NCBI RefSeq assembly: GCF_004785955.1
Contig: NZ_SJER01000001.1
Location: 1,054,001 to 1,118,000 of the forward strand
Reading direction: 5' to 3'
From: Halostella litorea
GTDB taxonomy: Archaea > Halobacteriota > Halobacteria > Halobacteriales > Natronoarchaeaceae
DNA: 64,000 bases
Shown here: positions 43,699-52,970 of the stretch, piece by piece
Numbering within the stretch: the stretch's first letter is position 1
Layout: the number at the start of each line of letters is the position of its first letter
Notes under the pieces: model-generated
What the model was told of the DNA's origin: nothing
What the model saw: the letters and a program-made list of their open reading frames with translations, nothing else
Database searches by the model: none
Position numbers and translations under genes: made by a program

Positions 43699-43983
43699 CT
43701 ACTGAATGTGGCCTTCCTCGCGGAGCTGGTCGGCGTCCTGCTTCTCGTAGCGCCAGGTGATGTCGGCCTTCTCGTCCTGCCAGTCCCACGGCTCGACGAG
43801 CACGACGTCGTCCTCGCGGATCCAGATGCGTTTCTGCATCTTGCCCGGGATGCGAGCGGTTCGTTCCGTGCCGTCCGCACAGCGGACCTGGACGCGGTTC
43901 GCGCCCAGCATCTCGGTCACTGTTGCGAACACCTCGTCGTCGTCTGGCATGCGGAGGTCTTTGCGTCCCTGGTTGTCGCTCAT
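43699..43983 (-). CDS. eif1A: Translation initiation factor aIF1A
   Basis: A 94-residue OB-fold factor that binds the A site of the small subunit during initiation. Typical sequence is [60 protein letters not shown]. It has an acidic C-terminal tail. A TATA-like TTTTAAAA at 44007-44014 lies 24-31 bases upstream, so the mRNA is probably leaderless. RIO1 follows on the same strand after 60 bases. Confidence 0.96.
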   Translation of the reverse strand: MSDNQGRKDLRMPDDDEVFATVTEMLGANRVQVRCADGTERTARIPGKMQKRIWIREDDVVLVEPWDWQDEKADITWRYEKQDADQLREEGHIQ

Positions 43984-44006
43984 GCCTCTACCAAGGCACG
44001 GCAGGC

Positions 44007-44014
44007 TTTTAAAA
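44007..44014 (-). promoter_or_regulatory. TATA element of the aIF1A gene
   Basis: TTTTAAAA, palindromic and strongly AT-rich in this GC-rich context, lies 24-31 bases ahead of the aIF1A start codon on the minus strand. It fits a haloarchaeal TATA box with a leaderless transcript. Confidence 0.6.
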
Positions 44015-44073
44015 TCGCGGGAGTCGTCGGCGGGATCGCCGACCTTTATACCTCGGCCGCCGTCGGCGCACCC

Positions 44074-44262
44074 ATGTTCGACAAACTCGGAATCAGCGGC
44101 ATCGTCGGCGTCGTCGTCGTCCTCGGCGGCCTCGGTCTGATCGCGTACGCGGACCCGATCGTCGCCGCCGGCATGGCGCTGGTGCTGTTCGGCTTCGGCC
44201 TCACGGTGAAGGCCCTCGTCAGCAACCTGCTCGGCTCGCTCGGGATGGGCGGGATGGTGTAA
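44074..44262 (+). CDS. Small haloarchaeal membrane protein
   Basis: A 62-residue protein with two hydrophobic helices (about residues 7-28 and 30-50) and a Gly/Met-rich end (GSLGMGGMV). The layout [19 protein letters not shown] is typical of small conserved haloarchaeal membrane proteins of unknown function. A TATA-like TTTATACC at 44045-44052 lies 22-29 bases upstream, suggesting a leaderless mRNA. It is divergent from aIF1A. Confidence 0.7.
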   Translation: MFDKLGISGIVGVVVVLGGLGLIAYADPIVAAGMALVLFGFGLTVKALVSNLLGSLGMGGMV

Positions 44263-44292
44263 CCCGGCCGCCCCGGAACTCGCCGCCGACGC

Positions 44293-45273
44293 TTACAGCT
44301 TCCGCCGCCCGGGTTCGATCAGCCGGTCGAGGTACTCGGCCAGCGCCGACTTCGCGTCGGCGGGGTGGAGTTCGCCGCCCTCCAGGTCGGCGGCCAGCGC
44401 CTCGTACTCCCCGTACTCCAGGTCGCCGCCGTACTCGTCGGGGCGCTCGACGACGACCGTCTCGAACCGCGGGAACACGTGGTACTGGAAGACCTCCAGC
44501 ACGGGGTTCTCGCGCTCCTCGCCGTCGTCGGTCGGGTCGGGGTCCCGCGTCCGCGGGCAGTACGCGGCGTTTACCTTCTCCTCGATGTCCGCGGTCGTGT
44601 CCTCCATCGAGATGGTGACGCCGGAACTGGAGGACATCTTGCCGATGCCGGTTTCGAGGTCCGCGAGGATGTGCGTGTGGAGGCTGGTCGGCGAGTCGTA
44701 GCCCAGTTCCGGCAGGTTCTCGCGGGCGAGCATGTGGACCTTGCGCTGGTCCATCCCGCCGACCGCGAGGTCGACGTCGAGGTACTCGATGTCGAGCGCC
44801 TGCATCAGCGGGTAGACGACGTGGCTCACCTTCGCCGTCTCGCCGCTCTGGATCTCCGCCATCGCGCGCTGGGCGCGGTTGAGCGTCGTCTCCACCTGCA
44901 GGGCGTGCAGGTCCAGTTCGTAGTCCTCGTCCATCTGGTAGGTCGAGCCGTAGACGAACTCGGTCTGTGACTCGTCGAGGCCGTACGCGATGAACTGCTC
45001 CTGCATCCGCTCGGCCGTCTCGCGGATCTCCTCGAACGTGCCCTTGTCGTTGAGGTAGGCGTGGACGTCCGCCAGCAGGACGGTCACCTCGAAGCCGGCC
45101 TCCTGCAGGTCGATCAGCTTGTTCGCGGTCAGCATGTGACCGATGTGGAGCACGCCGGAGGGCTCGTAGCCGACGTACGCCCGCTTCCCGTCGGGGTCCT
45201 CGGCCAGCGCCTCCGCCTCGTCCTCCGTGACCACCTCGGCCGCGTTCCGGGTGATCAGGTCGTACGTGTCCAT
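44293..45273 (-). CDS. tyrS: Tyrosyl-tRNA synthetase
   Basis: A 326-residue class I synthetase of the archaeal type, charging tRNA-Tyr. Signature motifs are VGYEPSGVLHIGHMLTA with HIGH at residues 43-46, and KMSSS from residue 212. The DXXXQ-type region MALDIEYLDVDLAVGGMDQRK recognises ATP and tyrosine. The length and N-terminus (MDTYDLITRNAAEVVTEDE) are typical of archaeal TyrRS. The ATG at 45273 is used because the longer frame adds Pro/Ser-rich sequence of antisense type. Confidence 0.96.
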   Translation of the reverse strand: MDTYDLITRNAAEVVTEDEAEALAEDPDGKRAYVGYEPSGVLHIGHMLTANKLIDLQEAGFEVTVLLADVHAYLNDKGTFEEIRETAERMQEQFIAYGLDESQTEFVYGSTYQMDEDYELDLHALQVETTLNRAQRAMAEIQSGETAKVSHVVYPLMQALDIEYLDVDLAVGGMDQRKVHMLARENLPELGYDSPTSLHTHILADLETGIGKMSSSSGVTISMEDTTADIEEKVNAAYCPRTRDPDPTDDGEERENPVLEVFQYHVFPRFETVVVERPDEYGGDLEYGEYEALAADLEGGELHPADAKSALAEYLDRLIEPGRRKL

Positions 45274-45358
45274 ACCTACGGCGAGGCGGAGCGCCCGTTT
45301 AGGCGCTACGGTGTCGGACGCCGCGGGAGCGCGGTCCGGGCGGTCACGGCGGTGCCGC

Positions 45359-46283
<925 letters not shown>

Positions 46284-46284
<1 letters not shown>

Positions 46285-46637
46285 TGCCCGACGCCCCGCC
46301 GCGGCTCGTCTACGACGACGACTGCGGCTTCTGTACGTGGTCGGCGGAGTTCGCGGCCGCCCGCGGCGAGTTCGAACTCGTCGGGTTCTCGGAGCTCTCG
46401 CCCGATCAGTTGGCCCGTCTGCCCGACGACTACGAGACGTGCGCCCACCTGCTGACCGCCGACGCGGTGTACTCCTGCGGGAAGGCGACCGAGATGGCCG
46501 TCGAGCGCCTCGGGCCGCCGTACAGTCTTGCGGTGGCGGCGTTCCGCGCGGTACCGGGGAGCGAGCGCGCCCGCGAGCCGCTGTACCGGCTGGTGGCGGA
46601 CAACCGCGGGCTGCTGGGGCGGCTCGTCAGCCGCTGA
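46284..46637 (+). CDS. DCC (DUF393) thiol-disulfide oxidoreductase-like protein
   Basis: A 117-residue protein of the DCC family: VYDDDCGFCTWSA with DxxCxxC (Cys14 and Cys17) near the N-terminus and the typical YSCGKATEMAVERLGPPYSL ending. These are thioredoxin-like proteins with a CxxC site, often fused to or near membrane dehydratases. It overlaps the upstream cupin gene by one base. It converges on the HxlR-type regulator gene with a 12-base gap. Confidence 0.85.
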
Positions 46638-46649
46638 GGGGCGGGCCGT

Positions 46650-46997
46650 TCACGCCGACCCGCCGTCCCGCGCCTCGGCCCACGCGAGCACCGGCTCCAG
46701 CCGCTCGCACAGTTCGCGGCCGTCGTCGGTGAGCGCGTACTCCACCCGTGGCGGTATCTCGTCGTACTGCGTCCGCGTCACCAGCCCCTCCTCGGCCAGT
46801 TCGTCGAGCCGGGCCGAGAGCGTCGAGGTGCTGGCGTCCGGCAGGTGCTCCTCCACCGTCGAGAAGCGGACGGGTTCGAGCGCGCCGATGACACAGACCA
46901 GTTGCATCGCGTACTTCCCGGCGAGCGTCTCGACGACGCCCGACAGCGGGCAGTAGCAGGACGGGTCGGTTCGGTCCGCTGCGGTGGCTTCGGTCAT
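46650..46997 (-). CDS. HxlR-type winged-helix regulator
   Basis: A 115-residue winged helix: CYCPLSGVVETLAGKYAMQL, RFSTVEEHLPDASTSTLSARLDELAEEGLVTRTQYDEIPPRVEYALTDDG. The N-terminal Cys pair (Cys14, Cys16) is where HxlR proteins sense thiol-reactive agents, so a metal or electrophile signal is plausible. It is divergent from the MerB-like gene and shares its promoter region; the two starts are 62 bases apart. This arrangement suggests control of that gene. Confidence 0.85.
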   Translation of the reverse strand: MTEATAADRTDPSCYCPLSGVVETLAGKYAMQLVCVIGALEPVRFSTVEEHLPDASTSTLSARLDELAEEGLVTRTQYDEIPPRVEYALTDDGRELCERLEPVLAWAEARDGGSA

Positions 46998-47012
46998 TCG
47001 AAGTCGGTTCTA

Positions 47013-47059
47013 TACTTTGGACTCGACAGTATAAGCACTTCGGCTTTCAAAGTAAAGCC
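47013..47059. promoter_or_regulatory. Shared promoter/operator of the HxlR-type and MerB-like genes
   Basis: One TATA-like element, AGTATAAG at 47028-47035, is correctly spaced for both genes: 25-32 bases before the MerB-like GTG and 31-38 before the HxlR-type ATG in the other direction. GGCTTT-CAAAGT-AAAGCC at 47042-47059 is a perfect 6+6 inverted repeat next to the MerB-like start. TACTTTG (47013-47019) and CAAAGTA (47048-47054) form a wider repeat around the TATA element. This is a compact bidirectional control region, probably bound by the HxlR-type protein. Confidence 0.6.
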
Positions 47060-47719
47060 GTGACCGACTGCGACTGCTGCGGTTCGACGGAGGTATCGAC
47101 CGGTGCGACCAGCGACGGAACGGACCACGGCGGACACGCGCTGGCGGCGACGGACGCTGACCCGATGGCCCGGCCGCTCCCGGAGGAGGTCGGGCGGGCA
47201 CTCGGCGAGGTGTACGGCGCGGAGCGACCGGCGGGGACGGTCGGCGACTGGGTCGCGGCCGTCCGCGACGCCCTCGACGGGACCGAGTGGATGCCACCGA
47301 GCGTCGGCGACCTCTGTCACGACGCCGAGGGCCGCCACGTCGCTCGGAACCCCGACCAGTCGTTCCGCTTCGTCTGCGTCCTGGACGCGTTCGTGTTGCA
47401 GGCGCTCGTCGACGCGGCGGTGACGGTCGAGTCGACGCCGCCGGGCGGCGGCGAGGTCCGGGCGACCGTCACGGCCGACGGCGTCGATGCCGACCCCGGG
47501 ACGGCGGTGCTCTCGGTGGGCGCGGCGGCCGACCCGGACGTGCCCGACGAGCCGACGCCAGCCGCCGTCTACGGCCAGTTGTGTCCGTACGTCCACGCGT
47601 TCCCGTCGCGCGAGGCCTACCGGGAGTGGGACGCCGCGACGCCCGAGGGGGCGACGACCGCGCTCCCGCTGACCGCCGCGCGGGACCTGGCGGCCGCGCT
47701 CGTCGAGCCGAGCGACTAG
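47060..47719 (+). CDS. Organomercurial lyase (MerB)-like protein
   Basis: A 219-residue protein with the MerB fold pattern. Catalytic residues of E. coli MerB (Cys96, Asp99, Cys159) correspond to Cys106 and Asp109 in FRFVCVLDAFVLQAL and Cys175 in GQLCPYVHAFPSREAYREW. The N-terminus has Cys4, Cys6 and Cys7 (MTDCDCCGS), another possible metal site. MerB cleaves C-Hg bonds; no merA mercuric reductase or mer operon is adjacent. The GTG start at 47060 fits the shared promoter. The neighbouring HxlR-type gene is the probable regulator. Confidence 0.75.
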   Translation: MTDCDCCGSTEVSTGATSDGTDHGGHALAATDADPMARPLPEEVGRALGEVYGAERPAGTVGDWVAAVRDALDGTEWMPPSVGDLCHDAEGRHVARNPDQSFRFVCVLDAFVLQALVDAAVTVESTPPGGGEVRATVTADGVDADPGTAVLSVGAAADPDVPDEPTPAAVYGQLCPYVHAFPSREAYREWDAATPEGATTALPLTAARDLAAALVEPSD

Positions 47720-47748
47720 CGCCGACAGTCCGGGGGCCGTCCGGCGAG

Positions 47749-48924
47749 TCAGTAGCCCAGGTCCAGCGCCCAGTTGACGACGAGGGCGACGAACACGAGC
47801 GCGAGCAGCGCCGTGAGCACGCCGAAGGAGACGGCCCAGCCGAACAGGTCGGCGAGCGTGCCGGTCGCCACGGAGCCAAGCGATCCGACGACGCCGTACA
47901 CCGTGCGGACGAGGCCGAAGCCCGCGCCCTGTTCCTCGTCGCTCAGTTCGTCCATGAACCGTGGGATGAGCGCGCCGCCCCAGCCCATCCCCGTCCCGAC
48001 GAGCACCACGGCGAGCGCCAGCGCGAGGACGCCGGGGGCGAGGATGAGCAGCGCGAACCCCGCGACGGCAAGCACCATACACCCGGCGGTCGCCTGCTCC
48101 CGGCCGAAGCGGTCCGAGGCGGCGCCGACGCCGACCTGCGTCACTGCCTGTACGACGAAGTACGCCGAGAACACCGCGCCGGCCATCGTGGACGACTGCC
48201 CGCGGTACGCGACGAGGAACGTGGGGAGAAACGACGACGTCGCCTGCCAGACGAACGCACCCGCCGCGGCGAGACAGACGGTGAAGGCGATCCGGCGGCG
48301 CGACAGCAGTTCGACGATCGGCCCGCGCTCGAACCGCTCCCGCATCGGGTCGTCCGGGCGGCGCGGCTCCGTCGGCCGGACGCGCCACGCGAACAGGACG
48401 AAGATCGGAACCGCGATGACGGCCCCGAGCGCCACGGCGGGCCGCCAGCCGTACCGCACGCCGACCCACGCCGCGGCGACGGGCGCGACCAGCCCCGCCG
48501 CCGGCCCGCCGGAGTTGTGGAACCCGATCGCCGCGCCGAGGTTGCCGTCGTACGTGCGGGCCAAAAGCGTCGACGCGACGCTGTAGTGCAGGCCCGCCAC
48601 CCCGCCGAGCAGCACCGTCGCGATGACGAACACGGAAAACAACGGCGAAACCGCAAGCAGCAGGCTCGTGACGGCCGTCCCGCCGACCGCGACGAGGATC
48701 ACCTTCCGCTCGCCGAAGCGGTCCGCGAGGATCCCGCTCGGGAACTGGGAGGCGAAGTACGCCATCCACAGCCCCGTCAGGGCGAGCCCGACGACGCCGT
48801 TCGACACGTCGAAGGCGTCGGTGATCGCCGGCACGACCGGACTGATCGCCAGCCGCGCCGCCATCGTCGCGAAAAAGGCCAGCGTACTCAACACGAGCAC
48901 CGTCTCCCTGTATCGCCACTGCAT
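47749..48924 (-). CDS. MFS transporter (paralogue of the 17.7-18.9 kb gene)
   Basis: A 391-residue carrier with about 12 hydrophobic segments and the MFS signature GILADRFGERKVI between helices 2 and 3; the second half repeats it as GAASDRFGREQAT. It is the closest relative in the window of the gene at 17743-18915, with the same C-terminal GSVATGTLADLFGWAVS-like stretch. The substrate is unknown. It converges on the MerB-like gene with a 29-base gap, so it might be functionally linked to it, but that is unproven. The ATG at 48924 is used. Confidence 0.88.
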   Translation of the reverse strand: MQWRYRETVLVLSTLAFFATMAARLAISPVVPAITDAFDVSNGVVGLALTGLWMAYFASQFPSGILADRFGERKVILVAVGGTAVTSLLLAVSPLFSVFVIATVLLGGVAGLHYSVASTLLARTYDGNLGAAIGFHNSGGPAAGLVAPVAAAWVGVRYGWRPAVALGAVIAVPIFVLFAWRVRPTEPRRPDDPMRERFERGPIVELLSRRRIAFTVCLAAAGAFVWQATSSFLPTFLVAYRGQSSTMAGAVFSAYFVVQAVTQVGVGAASDRFGREQATAGCMVLAVAGFALLILAPGVLALALAVVLVGTGMGWGGALIPRFMDELSDEEQGAGFGLVRTVYGVVGSLGSVATGTLADLFGWAVSFGVLTALLALVFVALVVNWALDLGY

Positions 48925-49054
48925 CAAAGATTCAACTCTCGCTTGGGCGAGACTTCGCCCGAGCCGTCAAAGAGGGCGTCGATCCCGGTGGCGTTGACCG
49001 GAGCCGCGAGTCGGCGCGGGTTCGCCGTGCATTCGAGACGACTGCGTCGCCTCG

Positions 49055-50218
49055 CTACTCGTAGGCGGCGAACCCGGTGAGGTCCTCCCCGAGGATCAGC
49101 GTGTGGATGTCGTGGGTCCCCTCGTACGTGTACACCGTCTCCATGTTCGCCATGTGGCGCATCGGCGAGTAGTCCGTTGTGATCCCGTTGCCGCCGAGCA
49201 TCTCCCTGGCGACCTTCGACCCCTCGCGGGCCATCCGGACGTTGTTGCGCTTGGCCATCGAGACGTGCTGCGGGCGGAGGTCACCGCGCTCCTTCAGGTC
49301 CGCGAGGCGGTGGGCGAGCAGTTGCGCGGTCGTGATCTGGGTCGCCAGCTCCGCCAGCTTCCGCTGCTGGAGCTGGAACCGGCCGATCGGACCGCCGAAC
49401 TGGTCGCGGTCCTTGGCGTACTGCCGCGCGGTTTCGAAGCAGTCCCGGGCCGCGCCGACCGCGCCCCACGCGATGCCGTAGCGGGCCTGCGTGAGACAGG
49501 AGAGCGGCCCCTTCATGCCGGAGACGCCCGGCAGGACGTTCTCCTCGGGGACGTACACGTCGTTCAGGGCTATCTCGCCCGTGATCGAGGCCCGCATCGA
49601 CAGCTTGTCGTCTATCTTGTTGGTCGACACCCCGTCGCGGTCCGTCTCGACGAGGAACCCGCGGACGGGGTCGTCCTCGGCGGAGCGGTCCCGCGCCCAG
49701 ACGACGGCCACGTCCGCGATGGGGGAGTTGGTGATCCACGTCTTCGAGCCGTTGAGGACGTATTCGCCGGCGTCGCGCTCGGCGTGGGTCTCCATCCCCG
49801 ACGGGTTCGAGCCGTGGTCCGGCTCCGTGAGCCCGAAGCAGCCGACGGCGTCGCCGGTGCCCAGGTCCGGCAGCCAGCGCTCCTTCTGGTCCTCGCTGCC
49901 GTAGGCGTGGATGGGGTACATCACCAGCGCGCCCTGGACGCTGGCCATCGAGCGGATCCCGGAGTCGCCGGCCTCCAGTTCCTGCATCAGGAGGCCGTAC
50001 GCCCGCTCGCTGACGTTCGGCGAGCCGTACCCCTCCAGGTTCGGCGCGTAGAACCCGAGTTCGCCCATCTCGGGGATGAGGTCCTCGGGGAACGTCCCCG
50101 CCTCGAAGTGCTCCCCGATGTCGGGCTTGACGCGGTCCTCGACGAACTCCCGTGCGGTGTCGCGGATCAGGCGCTCCTCCTCGTCCAGATCCGCCTCCAG
50201 TCCCACATAATCGAGCAT
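49055..50218 (-). CDS. Glutaryl-CoA dehydrogenase-type acyl-CoA dehydrogenase
   Basis: A 387-residue FAD enzyme. Motifs follow glutaryl-CoA dehydrogenase closely: SVQGALVMYPIHAYGSEDQK, GCFGLTEPDHGSNPSGMET, LNGSKTWITNSPIADVAVVWAR, ENVLPGVSGMKGPLSCLTQARYGIAWG and ETVYTYEGTHDIHTLILG. The catalytic Glu is Glu366 and the carboxylate-binding Arg is Arg89. It would convert glutaryl-CoA to crotonyl-CoA in lysine, tryptophan or aromatic degradation. It is a single gene; partner genes are not in the window. Confidence 0.9.
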   Translation of the reverse strand: MLDYVGLEADLDEEERLIRDTAREFVEDRVKPDIGEHFEAGTFPEDLIPEMGELGFYAPNLEGYGSPNVSERAYGLLMQELEAGDSGIRSMASVQGALVMYPIHAYGSEDQKERWLPDLGTGDAVGCFGLTEPDHGSNPSGMETHAERDAGEYVLNGSKTWITNSPIADVAVVWARDRSAEDDPVRGFLVETDRDGVSTNKIDDKLSMRASITGEIALNDVYVPEENVLPGVSGMKGPLSCLTQARYGIAWGAVGAARDCFETARQYAKDRDQFGGPIGRFQLQQRKLAELATQITTAQLLAHRLADLKERGDLRPQHVSMAKRNNVRMAREGSKVAREMLGGNGITTDYSPMRHMANMETVYTYEGTHDIHTLILGEDLTGFAAYE

Positions 50219-50267
50219 GGGGTACACTCGCGGCCGGCGGCCCAAAAGCGCTCCGTAATTTTTGCCC

Positions 50268-51137
50268 CTACGCGCCGGCGGGCGCGCCGTCCCAGCGCTC
50301 CTCCAGCAGGCGGGCGTCGCAGTCGCCGCAGGTCACCGCCACCACGTCGTACGACCGACAGCAGGACTCGACGGTGTCCTCGCCGAGCGCGACGGGGCCG
50401 CCACAGACCGGGCAGGTGTCGGCGAAGAGGCGGAGGGCGGAGAGCAACTGGCCGCGGTCCTCCGAGGACAGCGACCCCCACTCGTCGTAGTGCCGGGCGA
50501 GCGCCCTCGCGCCCGCCACGTCGGCGACCAGCGCCGCCTCCGACGGCCACTGTGCGACGCGGAGGCCGTCCCGTTCGAGGCGGTACGCGTCGCCGAACGC
50601 GTCGAGCGTGCAGTCCGACAGGTCGAGGCCCAGCGCCGCGACGGCGTCGTCGGCGTCCACGTCCCCGTCCATCCCCGCCAGCCACGTCTCCCGGAAGCCG
50701 TCGGCGAGACAGAGGTCGTCGACGTCCGCGCACGGTTCGACTGCGCCCGCGTCCAGCAGCACCCGCTCGGGGTCGACGGGGTCGAACTCCCCGTCGGCGT
50801 CCCCTTCGGCGTCGCCCGGCGACGCGGCCGCCCGGTCGACCGGTTCGGGCGCTTTGTCGAACCACGCGAGGACGCGCTCGGGGAGGTACCGCTTCGTGAG
50901 CGCCGGCGTCCCCGGCACGAGGTAGCCCCGCAGGTAGATAGCGGCCACACAGCACGCGAAGGCGGCGGACCCGACGGCCGCGCCGACGGTCGTCCCGGCC
51001 GCGCCCGCCGCGAGCCAGCCGACCGCGCCGCTCCCGAGCGCCGCGATGACGACGTTCACGGCCGTACACGGCGTACATCGGTTCTCCCCGGTGTACTCGG
51101 GCTGGCGGAGCGAGTCGACGACGGACGGTGAACTCAT
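50268..51137 (-). CDS. Membrane protein with C-terminal zinc-ribbon-like domain
   Basis: A 289-residue protein. Near the N-terminus a CTPC motif is followed by two hydrophobic segments (about residues 25-68). The central part is acidic. A C-terminal Cys-rich segment (CPVCGGPVALG, CCRSYDV, CGDCDARLLEERW; about residues 240-280) may bind zinc. I do not recognise the family. The ATG at 51137 (MSSPSVVDSLRQPEYTGENR) is chosen over a longer frame. It lies downstream of the ABC-2 type transporter genes on the same strand, after 42 bases. Confidence 0.6.
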   Translation of the reverse strand: MSSPSVVDSLRQPEYTGENRCTPCTAVNVVIAALGSGAVGWLAAGAAGTTVGAAVGSAAFACCVAAIYLRGYLVPGTPALTKRYLPERVLAWFDKAPEPVDRAAASPGDAEGDADGEFDPVDPERVLLDAGAVEPCADVDDLCLADGFRETWLAGMDGDVDADDAVAALGLDLSDCTLDAFGDAYRLERDGLRVAQWPSEAALVADVAGARALARHYDEWGSLSSEDRGQLLSALRLFADTCPVCGGPVALGEDTVESCCRSYDVVAVTCGDCDARLLEERWDGAPAGA

Positions 51138-51179
51138 CGTTTTCGTCTCGTTTCGTCCGACCAAGAGCGTTGCCCCGCG

Positions 51180-51980
51180 CTACACGTTCGCGGTCCGGAA
51201 GCGGTAGAGCCCCACGGCCAGCGGGACGACGAGCCAGACGGCGAGGACGGCGAGCGCGAACGGCTCGCTCCGGTACACCCCGGTCTCGGGCGCGTACGAC
51301 GCGACGCCGGTGAAGTCGGCGGTGAGGTTCTCGTAGGCCTGCAGCGGCGTCAGTTCCAGCGCCGCCCGCGCCCACTCCGGATACGGGTACTCGATGCGTC
51401 GGCCCCCGCTCCGGAGGGCGACGAGCCGTCGGACGATCGTCCCCCACCCGAAGGCGAACATGGCGTACGCGACGAGGGTGACCGCGATGCTCCGGGTCGC
51501 CGTCGACGTGAGCGCCGACAGGCCGACGGTCAGGCAGGACAGCGTCGCCGCGTACGCGACGGTGACGGCGAGGTAGGAACCGAGCGGACCGACGTCCGCC
51601 GCGTTGCCGCCGGCGACCAGGAAGGCGACGGTGGCGACCGCGACGCCGCTCCCGAGCGCCGCACAGAGGACGAGCGTTCGCCCGATCGCGGTGCCGACCA
51701 CCACGTCGTCCCGGGAGTGGGGGTACGCCAGCACGAGGCGGAGGTCGCCCGCCTCCCGCGACCCCGATATCGCCGTCGCCGCGAGCGGGAGACACGCCAG
51801 GGGCACCAGGAACGTCGCCGCGCCGACGAGGCCGTCGCTGACGAGTGCCGGCTCGTAGCTGTTGGCCTGGAAGTACCCGGACAGCGCGAACAGCAGGACG
51901 AACCCGCCGATGCCGACCGCCAGCGACCGCGAGCGGTAGGCGTCGCGGACGCTCTTGCGGACGATGACGCGGACGCTCAC
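51180..51980 (-). CDS. ABC-2 type permease
   Basis: A 266-residue membrane protein with about six hydrophobic segments of the ABC-2 type: N-terminal charged region (VIVRKSVRDAYRSRSLAV), then a long loop and the typical central SGSREAGDLRLVLAYPHSRDDVVVG region that couples to the ATPase. GTG start at 51980, overlapping the ATPase gene by four bases. With the ATPase it forms an exporter; the cargo, perhaps a small hydrophobic compound or peptide, is unknown. Confidence 0.88.
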   Translation of the reverse strand: MSVRVIVRKSVRDAYRSRSLAVGIGGFVLLFALSGYFQANSYEPALVSDGLVGAATFLVPLACLPLAATAISGSREAGDLRLVLAYPHSRDDVVVGTAIGRTLVLCAALGSGVAVATVAFLVAGGNAADVGPLGSYLAVTVAYAATLSCLTVGLSALTSTATRSIAVTLVAYAMFAFGWGTIVRRLVALRSGGRRIEYPYPEWARAALELTPLQAYENLTADFTGVASYAPETGVYRSEPFALAVLAVWLVVPLAVGLYRFRTANV

Positions 51981-52903
51981 GCCGACACCTCCGCGGCCTC
52001 GGCCCGCGTGTGGGCGTCGAACAGGTCCTCCAGCGAGGCCCGCTCGGTCTCGAAGTCGCGGACGGCGACGCCCGCGTCGCGGAGCGCGTCGAGCGCCGGG
52101 AGCTTCGCCCCGGGACCACACCGCACCGTCACGGTGTGCCCGTCGGCCGCGACGCCCGTGACGCCGTCGACGGCGCGGACGGCCCCCAGCGCCCCGTCGG
52201 GGACGCCGTCGGTCGTCACGCGGAGCGTCGCCTCCGTCCCGGCCGTCTCGCGGAGCCCCTCGATGCTGTCCTGGGCGACGAGTTCGCCGTCGCGGAGGAT
52301 GCCGACGCGGTCACACACCGCCTCGACCTGCCCGAGGATGTGGCTGGAGAAAAACACCGTCGCGCCGCGGTCCCGCTCCTCCCGGACTATCTCCCGCATG
52401 TCCCGGGCCCCGTTCGGGTCGAGGCCGGTCGAGGGCTCGTCGAGGATCAGGAGGTCCGGTTCGCCGACCAGCGCCATCGCCAGCAGGAGGCGCTGGACCA
52501 TCCCCTTCGAGAAGCCGCCGACCTCGCGGTCCGCGACGTCGCGGATGCCGACCCGGGCCAGCAGCGCGTCGGGGTCGGCGTCGACCCCCTTCGACTCGGC
52601 GGCAAAGCGGAGGTGCTGGCGGGGCGTGAGGTGGCCGAAGGCGGCGACGGCGTCCGGGAGGACGCCGGTCCGCTGGCGGACGCGCTCGCTCTCGGCGACC
52701 GCGTCGTGCCCGAGCACCCTGACCTCGCCGCTCGTCGGCCGGACGTAGTTCAGGATGACGTCGATGGTCGTCGACTTCCCGGCGCCGTTCGGCCCGAGGA
52801 AGCCGTACACCTCGCCCGATTCGACCGTCAGGTCGATGCCGCGGAGGGCGGCCACGTCGCCGTACCGCTTCTCGACGTTCCGCAGTTCGATCGCGGGGAC
52901 CAT
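51977..52903 (-). CDS. ABC transporter ATP-binding protein
   Basis: A 308-residue ATPase. Walker A is FLGPNGAGKST, the ABC signature GGFSKGMVQRL and Walker B LLILDEPSTGLDP, followed by the H-loop SSHILGQVEAV. A C-terminal regulatory domain (about residues 215-305) is typical of DrrA/NatA-like exporters. The ATG at 52903 is chosen over a long Arg/Pro-rich extension. It forms an operon with the permease by a four-base overlap. Confidence 0.93.
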   Translation of the reverse strand: MVPAIELRNVEKRYGDVAALRGIDLTVESGEVYGFLGPNGAGKSTTIDVILNYVRPTSGEVRVLGHDAVAESERVRQRTGVLPDAVAAFGHLTPRQHLRFAAESKGVDADPDALLARVGIRDVADREVGGFSKGMVQRLLLAMALVGEPDLLILDEPSTGLDPNGARDMREIVREERDRGATVFFSSHILGQVEAVCDRVGILRDGELVAQDSIEGLRETAGTEATLRVTTDGVPDGALGAVRAVDGVTGVAADGHTVTVRCGPGAKLPALDALRDAGVAVRDFETERASLEDLFDAHTRAEAAEVSA

Positions 52904-52970
52904 GCCTCGGCGGTCTCGGGCGCGCGACATAGGCCTTGTCGTCGCCGCGAACGGCACCGCGGACGGGCCG

